A DNA stretch of 64,000 nt from Burkholderia stabilis (GTDB lineage Bacteria; Pseudomonadota; Gammaproteobacteria; Burkholderiales; Burkholderiaceae): positions 744,001-808,000 of the forward strand of contig NZ_CP016444.1 in assembly GCF_001742165.1 (NCBI RefSeq), given 5' to 3'. The notes under the pieces are model-generated. The model saw only the letters and a list, made by a program, of their open reading frames with translations. It searched no databases and was not told the origin of the DNA. Below are positions 1-8,817 of the stretch, piece by piece. Positions within the stretch are counted from its first letter, which is position 1, and each line of letters starts with the position of its first letter. A program made the position numbers and the translations under genes.

Positions 1-412
1 GCGTCCGCAGGAATGCGAGGTAATCCTGCAGATGGCGCGTGCCCGCGTCGAAGTCGATCTGGATGCCGGTGATCGTGCGGCCCGATGCGCGCCAGCGCTC
101 GAGCTGCGCGAGCATGATCTGCGTGACGCGCGGCGTCCAGCGCAGCGTATGCGCGCGATAGACGAGCCACACGCGCGCGTCGGGCGCGGGCGGCAGCGCC
201 ACGCCCTGCGCGATGACGCGCACCTGCGACTCGTCACGCGGCGCCGCCTCGATCTGCCCTTGCAGCACGTAGACGGTGCGGGCGCTATGGACGACCGCCT
301 GCGGCTTCACGCCCGCCCATAGCCAGAACGCGTCGTACTGCGCGGCATCGACCGTACCGGCCAGCGCCGCGCGCGCGGCCAGCAGCAGCGCGACGGACAC
401 GATGCGCTTCAT
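1..412 (-). CDS. DUF3142 domain-containing exported protein (3' part cut by window edge)
   Basis: The gene reads leftward from an ATG at 412 and runs off the window, so only the first 137 or so residues are visible. The start gives a short signal-peptide-like segment (MKRIVSVALLLAARAALAG), then a Y-D-A-F-W-L-W-A-G-V motif followed by VYVLQGQI and a later IDFDAGTRHL segment. This pattern is typical of the DUF3142 family, whose molecular function is unknown; the fold resembles a TIM-barrel glycoside hydrolase, but that is family knowledge and not visible here. The start codon lies 7 bases after the stop of the upstream exported protein, so the two are almost certainly co-transcribed and probably act together in the periplasm. 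Confidence 0.75.
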   Translation of the reverse strand, partial: MKRIVSVALLLAARAALAGTVDAAQYDAFWLWAGVKPQAVVHSARTVYVLQGQIEAAPRDESQVRVIAQGVALPPAPDARVWLVYRAHTLRWTPRVTQIMLAQLERWRASGRTITGIQIDFDAGTRHLQDYLAFLRT

Positions 413-419
413 GCCGCGC

Positions 420-2591
420 TTACCAGTAGTAGCGGAGCTTCTGCGCCCACGGGCTGCCGGGATAGGTGGCCTTCAGCGTGTCGAACCAGCGCTTGCGCGT
501 GTTCTTCGGCACGTCCTTGCCGCCGCAATCGTTGTTGCCCGACGGCGCATAGCACTTGATCGCGCGGTAGAACGCATACGCGCGGTCGTTCGGGTTCGCC
601 TGCGCATCGGCCATCACCGTCACGTAGCTCGACATCCGCTCGTACGGCTTGCCCGCGAACTGCGACGGCGTGCTGCCGAGCGTCGGCGGCATGCGCGTGG
701 CGGTTGCCGCTGCCGCGTTGCGGATCCACGGCGGCACCGGATCGCTTTCGAGCCCGGGCGCGGGCGGATTGACGCGCACGAAATCGGCGAGGCAGTTCAG
801 CGCTTTCGGGTCGGCCGGATTCTGCTGGAGCGCCGTGGCGATATCGTGCGCGGACAAACACGCATAGCCGTCTTCGTTTTTGGCGCCGGCGGCGGTGAAC
901 GGCTTCAGCGCATCGGAAGGCGTGCCGGACACCAGCGCGGCATCGGCGATGAAGTCGGCGTAGTGCGAGCGCGTGAGCTCCTTGTACAGCAGCGTGTACA
1001 GCGCGGTATCGCGCAGTGCGCCGCCGGTCGCCTGGTTCTGCGCCTGGGCGCGCAGCAGGCCCGCGTTGGCCGTGCGTTGCAGCAGGACGGCGCGGATCGC
1101 GGCGTTCTGCACGGGCGAATCGTCGGCGAACACGTCGTTGACGAGCCCGGCCTGTTCCAGGTTGATCGCGAGCGCGAGTTCCAGCGCCTCGCGCTGGAAA
1201 CGCAGCTTCGCGAGCGGGATCAGGTCGCGCCACAGCTGGCGCGCCTTGTCGGTCTGGCCGCTATCTTCCAGCGCGAACGCGCGCAGCGCCTGCTGGCTCA
1301 GGCCGAAGTAGTCGAGCGGCACGGCGGGCGCTTGCGGCAGCAATTCGAGCGCCGCGTCGGGCTTGTGCCCGACGTACACGTACCAGGTCGCGAGCAGATA
1401 GTCGTAGAGCGCGGGCGTGCTCGCGAAGCGGGGCTTCTGCGCCTGCAGATCGTCCAGCGTCATCGGCTTGCTGCGGCTCGAATCGCTGCTGTCCGACGTG
1501 CGCATGCGCAGCAGGTCGACGGTCGCGAGCACGGCCGGCGACTGGATCTGGCGCGCATCGAATTCCGGCCCGAACAGCAGCTTGCTGTCGAGTTCGTTCG
1601 CCAGTTGCATCAGCGGCACGTTCGAGGTCGCGGGCGACCAGCGCGCGAGCGCGTTGCCGTAGAGGTCGGCCTGCTGCGTGACGTTCCCGCCGAGCCATGC
1701 GACGCGCCGCAGCAACCCCGACGCGGACACCGCATAGCGTCCCTGCGGATACACCTTCAGGTAGGCGCGAAACACGGTGTTCGCGGCGTCGAGCGAGACT
1801 TTCGTCACGCGCGTGCGCGTCGGCGTCGGGCTGTCGTTGTCGAAGGCATTGGCCTGCGCGGCGTTCAACTGCGCGCGCCCGGCCATGTAGAGCCCGGTTT
1901 CCTTCAGCCACGGGTTCGCGCTGTGCGATGCGCTCGAGAAAGCCCGGGTCGCGCCGAGGAAATCGGCGCGGTAGAACGCATTCGCGCCGTCGAGGTAGGT
2001 GGCGAACTGCTGGCCGACCGGCGATTTGACCGCAGGCTTCGTCCATGCGGCGCTCGCACCGCCCGCCGCGCAGGTCTTCTGCGCGATGTCGGCGCGCGCC
2101 GCGCGCAGGCGCGCGGCTTCGTCGGCAGGAATGCCGCCCGCGGCGTTCAGCGCATCGCCGAACGCGTCGGCGCCCGCACTCATGCTGCGGCAGATGCTGC
2201 CTTCGCCGTCGGCGTACCGGTTCGACGGCGCACCGGCATCCGATGCGCTGCCGGCCGTGTCGGCCTGATCCTGGCCGATGTAGATCCACCCGGAAAAGTC
2301 GAGCGGGAACGGCACGATGATCTGGTTGATCCGGTCTTTCGCCGGAATGCGCTTCGGGTCCGGGAACACCTGCGCGACCTTGCCGCTGTCGACCATCAGC
2401 AGCATCGCGTTGATGCGCGTGTCGTTGGCGGGGCTCAGCATCGGCAGGTTGCCGCATGAGTAGCCGCTCTGCCGGAGCGTGGCCGGCGCGTAGCAGCCGT
2501 CGTCCCCGCTGGCATGGGCGGCGGGCGTCCAGAGCAGGCCGGCCGCCAGCGCGGCGAGCAGGTGTCGGTGCAGCAATGTGATTCTTGGCAT
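420..2591 (-). CDS. Large secreted protein with TPR-like helical repeats, function unknown
   Basis: The protein has 723 residues. It opens with a classical signal peptide (basic MPRITLLHRH, hydrophobic core, cleavage near AHA-SG), so it is exported. The mature part has three cysteines in its first ~50 residues, and its middle contains helical segments such as LDAANTVFRAYLKVYPQGRYA that resemble the tetratricopeptide arrays of BamD/YfiO-type proteins. No catalytic motif is recognised. It is the first gene of a two-gene unit with the DUF3142 protein (7-base gap) and is divergent from the lipoprotein at 3030. An antisense frame open for over 2 kb is a GC-composition shadow. A periplasmic scaffold or substrate-binding role is inference only. 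Confidence 0.7.
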   Translation of the reverse strand: MPRITLLHRHLLAALAAGLLWTPAAHASGDDGCYAPATLRQSGYSCGNLPMLSPANDTRINAMLLMVDSGKVAQVFPDPKRIPAKDRINQIIVPFPLDFSGWIYIGQDQADTAGSASDAGAPSNRYADGEGSICRSMSAGADAFGDALNAAGGIPADEAARLRAARADIAQKTCAAGGASAAWTKPAVKSPVGQQFATYLDGANAFYRADFLGATRAFSSASHSANPWLKETGLYMAGRAQLNAAQANAFDNDSPTPTRTRVTKVSLDAANTVFRAYLKVYPQGRYAVSASGLLRRVAWLGGNVTQQADLYGNALARWSPATSNVPLMQLANELDSKLLFGPEFDARQIQSPAVLATVDLLRMRTSDSSDSSRSKPMTLDDLQAQKPRFASTPALYDYLLATWYVYVGHKPDAALELLPQAPAVPLDYFGLSQQALRAFALEDSGQTDKARQLWRDLIPLAKLRFQREALELALAINLEQAGLVNDVFADDSPVQNAAIRAVLLQRTANAGLLRAQAQNQATGGALRDTALYTLLYKELTRSHYADFIADAALVSGTPSDALKPFTAAGAKNEDGYACLSAHDIATALQQNPADPKALNCLADFVRVNPPAPGLESDPVPPWIRNAAAATATRMPPTLGSTPSQFAGKPYERMSSYVTVMADAQANPNDRAYAFYRAIKCYAPSGNNDCGGKDVPKNTRKRWFDTLKATYPGSPWAQKLRYYW

Positions 2592-3029
2592 TTTCTTGTG
2601 CTGGTGTGAGGCCGCGATGGCCGGTTCTCTCAGGGGGCGGCGTGCCCCGGCGCGTATCGTACCTCAGGGCCGAGCGCGTATCGCCGGGACGCGATTGTCT
2701 CGATCGCCGGCCCGCGAAATGGAAGTCCACTCAGTGTGGACGTAACCCCACCTTGATTCCGGACCGCCTGAATTAAGATTCAGCCGGCAGTGACGGACAC
2801 CCGGCGATGGACGCTGCATCGCCGCCATCGTTGTCCGACAGGGACGTTTGCCGGAAGCGGCGTTCGCGTCGTTGCGCACGATCGAATCGATCGTGACGGA
2901 GATTCGCCGAGACGCCGCTTTCCATGCCTGTTGAATGGTATTCCTGATTAATTTGAAAATCGACGACGCCCGTCGTTGCATCGAACGGCGAGCCCGCGTG
3001 CGCCGGCAATTAAAAACAAGAGGATTCCG
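2592..3029. other. 438-base divergent intergenic region
   Basis: This spacer separates the leftward exported-protein operon from the rightward lipoprotein operon, so it must carry two promoters. The half near 2940-3020 is AT-richer (ATTCCTGATTAATTTGAAAA), which suits the rightward promoter, and AAGAGG at 3018-3023 is the ribosome binding site for the gene at 3030. I see no convincing operator, RNA gene or credible small ORF. Confidence 0.5.
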
Positions 3030-4532
3030 ATGAAACCCATTACATGGATGGTCATGGCAGCCGCTCTCGCGCTGACCGCATGCGGCGGCGACGACGTCGG
3101 CACGGACGGCGGCTCGTCGTTGTCCACGCCGAACAACCCGGGGTCGCCTTCCGGTCCGTCGGCGCCCGGCGGCGGTTCGAGCGGGGGCCCGACCGGCGGC
3201 ACCACGCAGCCGAAGGCCGGCTGGTCAAATGCCGCCGTCGTGGACGGCAAGGGGCCGGAGGGCCTGCCCAGCGTGACCATCGATGCGCGCGGCAACGCGC
3301 TCGCCACCTGGATGACCAACGGCCCGGCTGGCGGAACCGGCAACGAGATGTGGGGCGCGCGTTATGTACCGGGCTCGGGCTGGGGAAGCGCGACGCGGCT
3401 CGACACGGGCGACGGTACGCATTCGATGACGGGGCTGAGCACGGTCGAGCCGGAAGTGATCGGGAACGCGAGCGGGCAAGCCGTCGCGTTCTGGGCCGAA
3501 TGGATGCCGGGCCCGAACACCTACGCGCTGTGGGCGCGACCGTACGACCCGAATACCGGATGGGCCGCGGCGTTCGAGCTGGTGCCGGATGTGACGGGTT
3601 CGACCTACACGGCCGGGATCGACAGCCAGGGCAACGCACTCGTCGCATGGACCCAGTCGAGCGGCGCGCTCAATACGCGCATCGCGTGGACCCGCCACAC
3701 GCCGGACGGGCAGTGGTCGTCGCCCGCGTTGATCCAGATGCCGGTGCAGACCGGCCCGGGCGCCGTGACCGGCGACACCGACAACGTGAGGCCGATGGTT
3801 TCGGTGCTGTCGTCCGGTCGCGCGGTGCTGGCGTGGCGGCAGACCAACCACACGAAATCGGCGCTGTGGACGGCCACGTACGACGCGGCCAACGGCTGGA
3901 CCAACGTCAATCAGGCCGTGTCGAACACGAGCCTGTTCACGACGATCATCTCGCCGGTGGCCGGCATGGACGCGAAGGGCAACGTCACGCTGGTCTGGGG
4001 GCAGCTCGACGTGACGAACCAGCAGCTCCTCACCACGACGATGTCGCAGCGCTATGCGGCCGGGGCCGGTTGGCAGCCCGCGCAGCCCGTGGCGCCCGAG
4101 ATCGCGGAGCCGACGGGTTTCATCGCGACGCCGATGCTGATCGTCAACGAGAACGGCGTGGCCGCCGTGATGTGGGCGCAAGGGGGCGCGGTCCTGCAGG
4201 CGAGCGTGTCCGATGCCAGCGGAAAGTGGGGGCCGCTGCAACGGCTGACCGAACACCTGAACGGCGCGGCCGTGCAGTACCCGCCGCTGGTGATCGACGC
4301 GGCCGGCAACGCGACGGCCGCCTGGCAGGACACGGGCTTGCCCGGCGGGTCGGCCGTCATCGCGGCCAGCTACCGGAACGGCGCGTGGAGCGCGTCGACG
4401 CTGGCGGCGCAGAGCGCGTCGTGGCCGGCGCTGGCCGTCAACGCGACGGGGGCGATGGCGCTCGTCTGGCAATCGTATGTCCCGAGCATCGGTAGCCAGC
4501 TGCAGGCCAGTTTCTATAGCCCGGGCTCGTAA
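3030..4532 (+). CDS. Surface/periplasmic lipoprotein with about eight propeller-like repeats
   Basis: The product has 500 residues from the ATG at 3030; a longer frame exists, but AAGAGG at 3018-3023 and the signal peptide fix this start. The lipobox is LTAC with the lipidated Cys at residue 18. A low-complexity G/S/P linker (about 25-65) follows. The remainder consists of about eight repeats of roughly 50-55 residues, each with the pattern G-W-x(n)-P-x-V-x-I-D-x-x-G-N-A-x-A-x-W (for example IDARGNALATW, IDSQGNALVAW, MDAKGNVTLVW, IDAAGNATAAW). Regular repeats of this size in an exported protein suggest a seven- or eight-bladed beta-propeller. The ligand is unknown. It is followed after 33 bases by a second lipoprotein gene. 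Confidence 0.75.
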   Translation: MKPITWMVMAAALALTACGGDDVGTDGGSSLSTPNNPGSPSGPSAPGGGSSGGPTGGTTQPKAGWSNAAVVDGKGPEGLPSVTIDARGNALATWMTNGPAGGTGNEMWGARYVPGSGWGSATRLDTGDGTHSMTGLSTVEPEVIGNASGQAVAFWAEWMPGPNTYALWARPYDPNTGWAAAFELVPDVTGSTYTAGIDSQGNALVAWTQSSGALNTRIAWTRHTPDGQWSSPALIQMPVQTGPGAVTGDTDNVRPMVSVLSSGRAVLAWRQTNHTKSALWTATYDAANGWTNVNQAVSNTSLFTTIISPVAGMDAKGNVTLVWGQLDVTNQQLLTTTMSQRYAAGAGWQPAQPVAPEIAEPTGFIATPMLIVNENGVAAVMWAQGGAVLQASVSDASGKWGPLQRLTEHLNGAAVQYPPLVIDAAGNATAAWQDTGLPGGSAVIAASYRNGAWSASTLAAQSASWPALAVNATGAMALVWQSYVPSIGSQLQASFYSPGS

Positions 4533-4565
4533 TCGTTCCGCATCGGGAAAAACGGAGAAACAACC

Positions 4566-4892
4566 ATGAATAAGCACTTGCTTTACCCCGTCCGGACCGC
4601 GCTGGGCATCGCGGTTGCCGGCCTGGTGTTGTCCGCGTGCGGCTCGACGCAGATGAACATGGTCGACGTGCAGACGTCCACTTCAAAGACGCTCGGGCTG
4701 GCGTCGTCGGACGAGATCACGATCGCCAACGTGCAGTACGGGAAGAAGGACGGGCTGGGCGGCCAGAAGGTGAGTTACGACGCGACGACCGGCAAGGGGC
4801 GGCGTTTCGGCTGTACGGTGTTCATGATTCCGGGGCTCACGCCGATCGATCGGCCGACGTACAACAACTGGGAATGCCATCCGCAACGCTGA
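4566..4892 (+). CDS. Small lipoprotein, function unknown
   Basis: The product has 108 residues. The lipobox LSAC places the lipidated Cys at residue 25, after a hydrophobic segment (TALGIAVAGLVL). The mature domain of about 83 residues has two cysteines (FGCTVFM and WECHPQR) that could form a disulphide. A GGAGAA box before the ATG is a good ribosome binding site. It sits 33 bases behind the repeat lipoprotein and in front of a strong terminator hairpin, so the two lipoproteins form a two-gene operon. No family is recognised. Confidence 0.7.
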   Translation: MNKHLLYPVRTALGIAVAGLVLSACGSTQMNMVDVQTSTSKTLGLASSDEITIANVQYGKKDGLGGQKVSYDATTGKGRRFGCTVFMIPGLTPIDRPTYNNWECHPQR

Positions 4893-4908
4893 TGGCCGCG
4901 ATGACGAC

Positions 4909-4943
4909 GGCGCCCCGTCGCGGGGCGCCGGTCGACCGTTTTT
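4909..4943 (+). terminator. Intrinsic terminator after the lipoprotein operon
   Basis: A perfect 9-bp stem, GGCGCCCCG (4909-4917) with CGGGGCGCC (4921-4929) and a TCG loop, is followed within 10 bases by TTTTT (4939-4943). It lies 17 bases after the stop codon at 4892. Confidence 0.75.
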
Positions 4944-5041
4944 GTGGACGATATGCCGCGCGGGCCTTGCGCCGGCGCATTTTGGTCCGATAATCGACGA
5001 ACCGATTCATCCTCTCTTGTCGGTTCGATAAAAAAACTGCC

Positions 5042-6094
5042 ATGGATCAAGCGGCATTCGTCCCTGTTTTCAAGTTTCGCACGATCGATTACCCCGAGCC
5101 GGACCGGTTCCACGTCTGGGTCAAGGACATGCTGTGCGACTACCGGCTGGATGACGACGGCGGCCACGGTGCGTTCGACGCGGAAGCGAGCGGCGCGGCG
5201 CTCGGCCCGTTGATCCTGTCGGGCCGGCACTGGCGATCGCGCGCGCCGACCTATACGGTCCGCCGGACCCCACGTCGAATCCGGCTCGACGGACAGGACT
5301 CGATCCGCTTCACGCTGCTGCTCGGCGGGCGGCTCGCGAGCCATACCGGCGGGCCCGAGCTGGTCAAGCGCGCCGGCGACCTGTTCGTGTACGACGTCGC
5401 GCAGATCAACGACTGCAAGGTCGACGCGGGCGACGTGATCAGCCTGGTCGTGCCGAGATACCTGTTGCCGGGCCATGCGGCGCACGCACACGGCCAGACG
5501 CTGACGAGCGGCGTGGGCCGCCTGCTCGGCGACCAGTTGCTGTCGCTGTTCCGCAATCTGCCGAACCTGCGCATGCACGAGATCCCGAGCATCGTGCAAT
5601 CGATGTTGCTGCTGCTGGCCGCGGCGGTCGCGCCGACCGCGCAGGCGTTGCACGACGCGCGCGGCCCGATCGACAACGCGCTGGCCGAGCGGGTCCGGCG
5701 CTACGTCGACACGCATCTGCTGGAGCCCGACCTGACGCCCGAGCGGATTTGCCGGGACATCGGCGTATCGCGCGCGCGGCTGTACCAGTTGTTCAAGGAG
5801 GAGGGCGGCGTGATGCGGCAAATCACGCGCAGGCGGTTGCGTCACGCCTACCACGTGCTGGGCGATCCGCAGCGGCGCCATCAGCGCATCGCGGAGATCG
5901 CATGGGCGCACGGCTTTCCCGACGAGAAGTATTTCCACCGGCTGTTCAAGGCGGAGTTCGGCCATACGCCGAAGGAAACGCTCGAATGCGCGGCGGCGCC
6001 GGTCCTGCTGCCGTGCGATGCGGCCGCGGATCGATGGGCCGACGGCAGCCGGCTGTCGGGATGGACGCTGCCGTTCGGCGTGCTCAACAACTGA
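5042..6094 (+). CDS. AraC-family transcriptional regulator
   Basis: The product has 350 residues. The N-terminal ~200 residues resemble the AraC-binding-like domain (effector binding and dimerisation). The C-terminal ~110 residues hold two helix-turn-helix motifs: ERICRDIGVSRARLYQLFKEE, and the AraC signature around RIAEIAWAHGFPDEKYFHRLFKAEFGHTPKE. This architecture matches FeaR/OruR-like activators. It lies alone between the lipoprotein terminator and a convergent gene, so its target is not obvious from context. The ATG at 5042 has only a weak upstream purine stretch. Confidence 0.85.
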   Translation: MDQAAFVPVFKFRTIDYPEPDRFHVWVKDMLCDYRLDDDGGHGAFDAEASGAALGPLILSGRHWRSRAPTYTVRRTPRRIRLDGQDSIRFTLLLGGRLASHTGGPELVKRAGDLFVYDVAQINDCKVDAGDVISLVVPRYLLPGHAAHAHGQTLTSGVGRLLGDQLLSLFRNLPNLRMHEIPSIVQSMLLLLAAAVAPTAQALHDARGPIDNALAERVRRYVDTHLLEPDLTPERICRDIGVSRARLYQLFKEEGGVMRQITRRRLRHAYHVLGDPQRRHQRIAEIAWAHGFPDEKYFHRLFKAEFGHTPKETLECAAAPVLLPCDAAADRWADGSRLSGWTLPFGVLNN

Positions 6095-6136
6095 GCCGGC
6101 GGCGCGCGGCCGTCGCGCGCTGCCTGGGTGCGCGCA

Positions 6137-7549
6137 TCACGCGCACGCGCTGCTTGCGACGCCGCCGTCGGCTGCATCGCCGATCGCGGCCCGCAAGTCG
6201 TCGATCGCCACCATCAGTTCGCGGACCTGCCGCAACGACGGATATTGATGCAGCACGGCATGCCATTGCGGCAGCGTCAGCAGTGCGTGCCAGATGACGC
6301 CGAGGCCGTCCGGATCGGCGTCCGGCTGCTGCGCGAGCGCGCTCGCGTAAGCGAGGCTCGCCTGCGCCGACAGCAACTGCATCCGGCTTGCGGCGCCCAG
6401 CAGGCGCGGCGTCGCATCCGCGGACGCATCGCAGCAATAGAGCACCTCCCGTTGCAGTGCGGCGTCGTCGGTCGTCAGCGCGCGCAGCGATGCGCCGCGC
6501 ACCCGCACCGTGCCCTGGTGCGTCTCGAACGAATAGACCGTGTCCGGGTCGGCCTGCGCGAGCAGGGTCAGGCCGCGCAGCAGCCGCGACAGATCGGTCG
6601 TCGCGGCGTCCGCCGAGGCTTTCGCTTCGACGAGGAAGCGGACGTTCCAGGCAGGCGCCCGTTCGTCGCCACGCGTTCGTTCGAGCAGGACCGCGTCCCA
6701 TTCGGTTTTCGCGCGATCGTGCCGCCCCGGTATCGACGACGGCACGCGCATCGATGTGACGACACGGTACGTGCGCCGCTCGTCCACCGCTTCGAGCCTG
6801 CTGGCCAGTGCGTCGAGCGCCTGCGCGGCCAGCGCCTCGACGGCCGCGCCGCGCTGCTGCGATGCGACGCCCTGCGCGACGGCGACCGTGCTGCCTTCGA
6901 GCGGGCCCTGGCGTACCCAGAGCGCGCGATACCGGCGGACGTGCTCGTCGGACGCCAGCGTGTCGAGCCGCAGCATGCGTTCGAGCGCGGGGCTGTCTTT
7001 CAGCTTGACGATGTCTTGTTCGAAAGCCGCGTCGCCGGCCATTTCAGGCAGCGCGAGCAGGTGCCGCAGCGTGGCATGAAGATCGGCCCATGACGCGGCG
7101 GTTGCGGCCGCATGCAGCCGGACGAGCCCCTCGCGTTGCCACGCCTGTGCGTTGCGCTCGAGTTTGGCCGGATGCGCGATGGAATTGACGGCCGAGTGCA
7201 GCGCGCGCCGGTCCTGATCGGCGTGCGCGGACAGCGATGCATATTCGCGCACGCTCGCTGCATCGTGCCGCAGCACCGAAGCCTGGAAGGCCGGGTCGCC
7301 GGATTGCGGGTCCATCGCGTCGCGGATCATCCGCGCGAGCGCATCGATGAAGCGCTGCCGGAGTTCGGCGCCGGGCGAGCGGCCGTCGCCATGCATCCTG
7401 CGCGCTTCGTCGATCACGAGCGCCAGGATGGTGGCCGGGTGCGTGGCTTCGTCCAGCGAAGACGCGCGCTCCAGCGGCGGCAGCCGGTAACGGCGGGCGA
7501 CGGTGCGCAGTATTTCGTCGAGCAAGGCGGGAAGCGGTGTCAGCGACAT
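6137..7549 (-). CDS. Hypothetical protein with a PD-(D/E)XK-like motif
   Basis: The 470-residue product has no signal peptide or membrane segment and is mostly helical. The stretch 230-312 reads GAAVEALAAQAL (E238), TEWDAVLL (D285) and FLVEAKAS (E308-x-K310). The spacing of an early Glu, a central Asp and a terminal E-x-K is the hallmark of PD-(D/E)XK nuclease folds, although a degenerate non-nuclease version is possible. Many homologues are, as I recall, labelled only by weak similarity to other enzymes, so I keep the call conservative. The gene stands alone, convergent with the AraC regulator (42-base gap) and divergent from the EamA transporter. Confidence 0.6.
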   Translation of the reverse strand: MSLTPLPALLDEILRTVARRYRLPPLERASSLDEATHPATILALVIDEARRMHGDGRSPGAELRQRFIDALARMIRDAMDPQSGDPAFQASVLRHDAASVREYASLSAHADQDRRALHSAVNSIAHPAKLERNAQAWQREGLVRLHAAATAASWADLHATLRHLLALPEMAGDAAFEQDIVKLKDSPALERMLRLDTLASDEHVRRYRALWVRQGPLEGSTVAVAQGVASQQRGAAVEALAAQALDALASRLEAVDERRTYRVVTSMRVPSSIPGRHDRAKTEWDAVLLERTRGDERAPAWNVRFLVEAKASADAATTDLSRLLRGLTLLAQADPDTVYSFETHQGTVRVRGASLRALTTDDAALQREVLYCCDASADATPRLLGAASRMQLLSAQASLAYASALAQQPDADPDGLGVIWHALLTLPQWHAVLHQYPSLRQVRELMVAIDDLRAAIGDAADGGVASSACA

Positions 7550-7816
7550 GGCGGGTAGGGGCGTGAAAGCGGTTCGCGTGTTCGGTGTGCGGGGCAGTGA
7601 GCGCGATGATGTGCAACGTTAGCACGCCGGGCGGAACGTGCAGCAGGCATCGTCGAGCCGATGCAGTTCGGATGCCCCCGCCTTCGATATCGGCAATCCA
7701 CATTTCGCGTCACGCTGAATCGTTCGTGCGCTGCCGTCCGCATAATCTGCCCGTACGATCCGCACCGAACGTGCCGATCCCAACCCCGTCACGGACCACG
7801 ACCGCGAGCCCCCGAC

Positions 7817-8734
7817 ATGCCGCCAGCGATGACCCGCAGCCAACCCGCCGTCGTGGATCTGCTGCTGCTCCTGACGCTCTCGACGTTATGGGGCGCGTCC
7901 TACACGTTCATCCGGGTCGGCGTCGAGACGATTCCGCCGCTGACGCTGATCGCCGCGAGAACCCTGATCGCGGGTTCGGTCCTGCTGTTGTGGATGCGTT
8001 TGCGGTGCATCCCGATGCCGCGCGATCTCGCGGTCTGGCGTCGCTTCTTCGTGCAGGCGCTGCTGAACAGCGTCGTGCCCTTCACGCTGATCGCATGGGC
8101 GGAACGTTCGGTGGAAGCCGGCCTCGCGACGATCCTCAATTCGGCGTCGCCCGTTCTTGCCTTCGCCGGCACCTGGTTGATCACGCGCCATGAACAGGTG
8201 ACGCCGCGCAAGCTGTTCGGCGTCGTCGCGGGGCTCGCGGGTATCTCGCTGGTCGTCGGCGTCGGTGCGTTCGAAGGACTGGGGCGGCAGCTCGTGCCGC
8301 AACTGGCGATCGTCGCGGCGACCGTCTGCTACGCGGGCGCGGCGATCTACGGGCGGTCCTTCAAGGGGTTGTCGCCCGAGGCGCCTGCCGCCGGTTCCCT
8401 GATCGTCGGCGCGATCGTGCTGGTGCCTGCCAGCGTGGTGGTCGATCGTCCGTGGACGCTGCATCCTTCGCCGCATTCGCTGATGGCGCTGGCGGCACTC
8501 GCGGTTTTCTCGACGGCGCTGGCGTTCGTCATTTACTTCCGGCTCGTGCAGACGCTCGGCTCGGTCGGTACGACCGCGCAGGCTTATCTGCGCGTGCCGA
8601 TCGGCGTCGGCATCAGCATCGTGCTGCTTGGAGAGTCGCTGTCGGCATCGGCATGGCTGGGGCTCGCGTGCGTCGTCGCGGGCGTGGCCGCGATGACGCT
8701 GCCGTCACGGAAAGCCGCGCAGCAGCGTACCTGA
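7817..8734 (+). CDS. EamA/RhaT-family (DMT) transporter
   Basis: The start at 7817 gives 305 residues (an in-frame ATG at 7829 is also possible). Ten hydrophobic helices are visible in two EamA repeats. The first opens with the family signature LWGASYTFIRVGVETIPPLTL; the second covers roughly residues 155-295 (AIYGRSFKGLSP, then ALAFVIYFRLVQTLGSVGTT). Members of this drug/metabolite superfamily export amino acids, metabolites or toxic compounds across the inner membrane. The substrate cannot be read from the sequence. It is monocistronic and convergent with the hydratase gene at 8818. Confidence 0.85.
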   Translation: MPPAMTRSQPAVVDLLLLLTLSTLWGASYTFIRVGVETIPPLTLIAARTLIAGSVLLLWMRLRCIPMPRDLAVWRRFFVQALLNSVVPFTLIAWAERSVEAGLATILNSASPVLAFAGTWLITRHEQVTPRKLFGVVAGLAGISLVVGVGAFEGLGRQLVPQLAIVAATVCYAGAAIYGRSFKGLSPEAPAAGSLIVGAIVLVPASVVVDRPWTLHPSPHSLMALAALAVFSTALAFVIYFRLVQTLGSVGTTAQAYLRVPIGVGISIVLLGESLSASAWLGLACVVAGVAAMTLPSRKAAQQRT

Positions 8735-8777
8735 GGACGGCAAGGAAGCGTTCATCGCGTCCATCGCACGGCAGCAA

Positions 8778-8805
8778 GCGGGCGGCTCGAATCGAGCCCG
8801 CCCGC
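8778..8805. terminator. Hairpin between convergent genes
   Basis: GCGGGCGGCTCGA pairs with TCGAGCCCGCCCGC with one bulged base. It sits in the 83-base gap between two converging stop codons, so it may act as a bidirectional terminator. There is no clear T-tract on the plus strand. Confidence 0.4.
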
Positions 8806-8817
8806 GTGCCGCGCGCA

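Noticed and set aside
276..2459. A 727-residue plus-strand open frame opposite the secreted protein
   Set aside because: It has Arg/Ala-rich composition with no signal or motif; the minus-strand frame has a signal peptide and normal composition.
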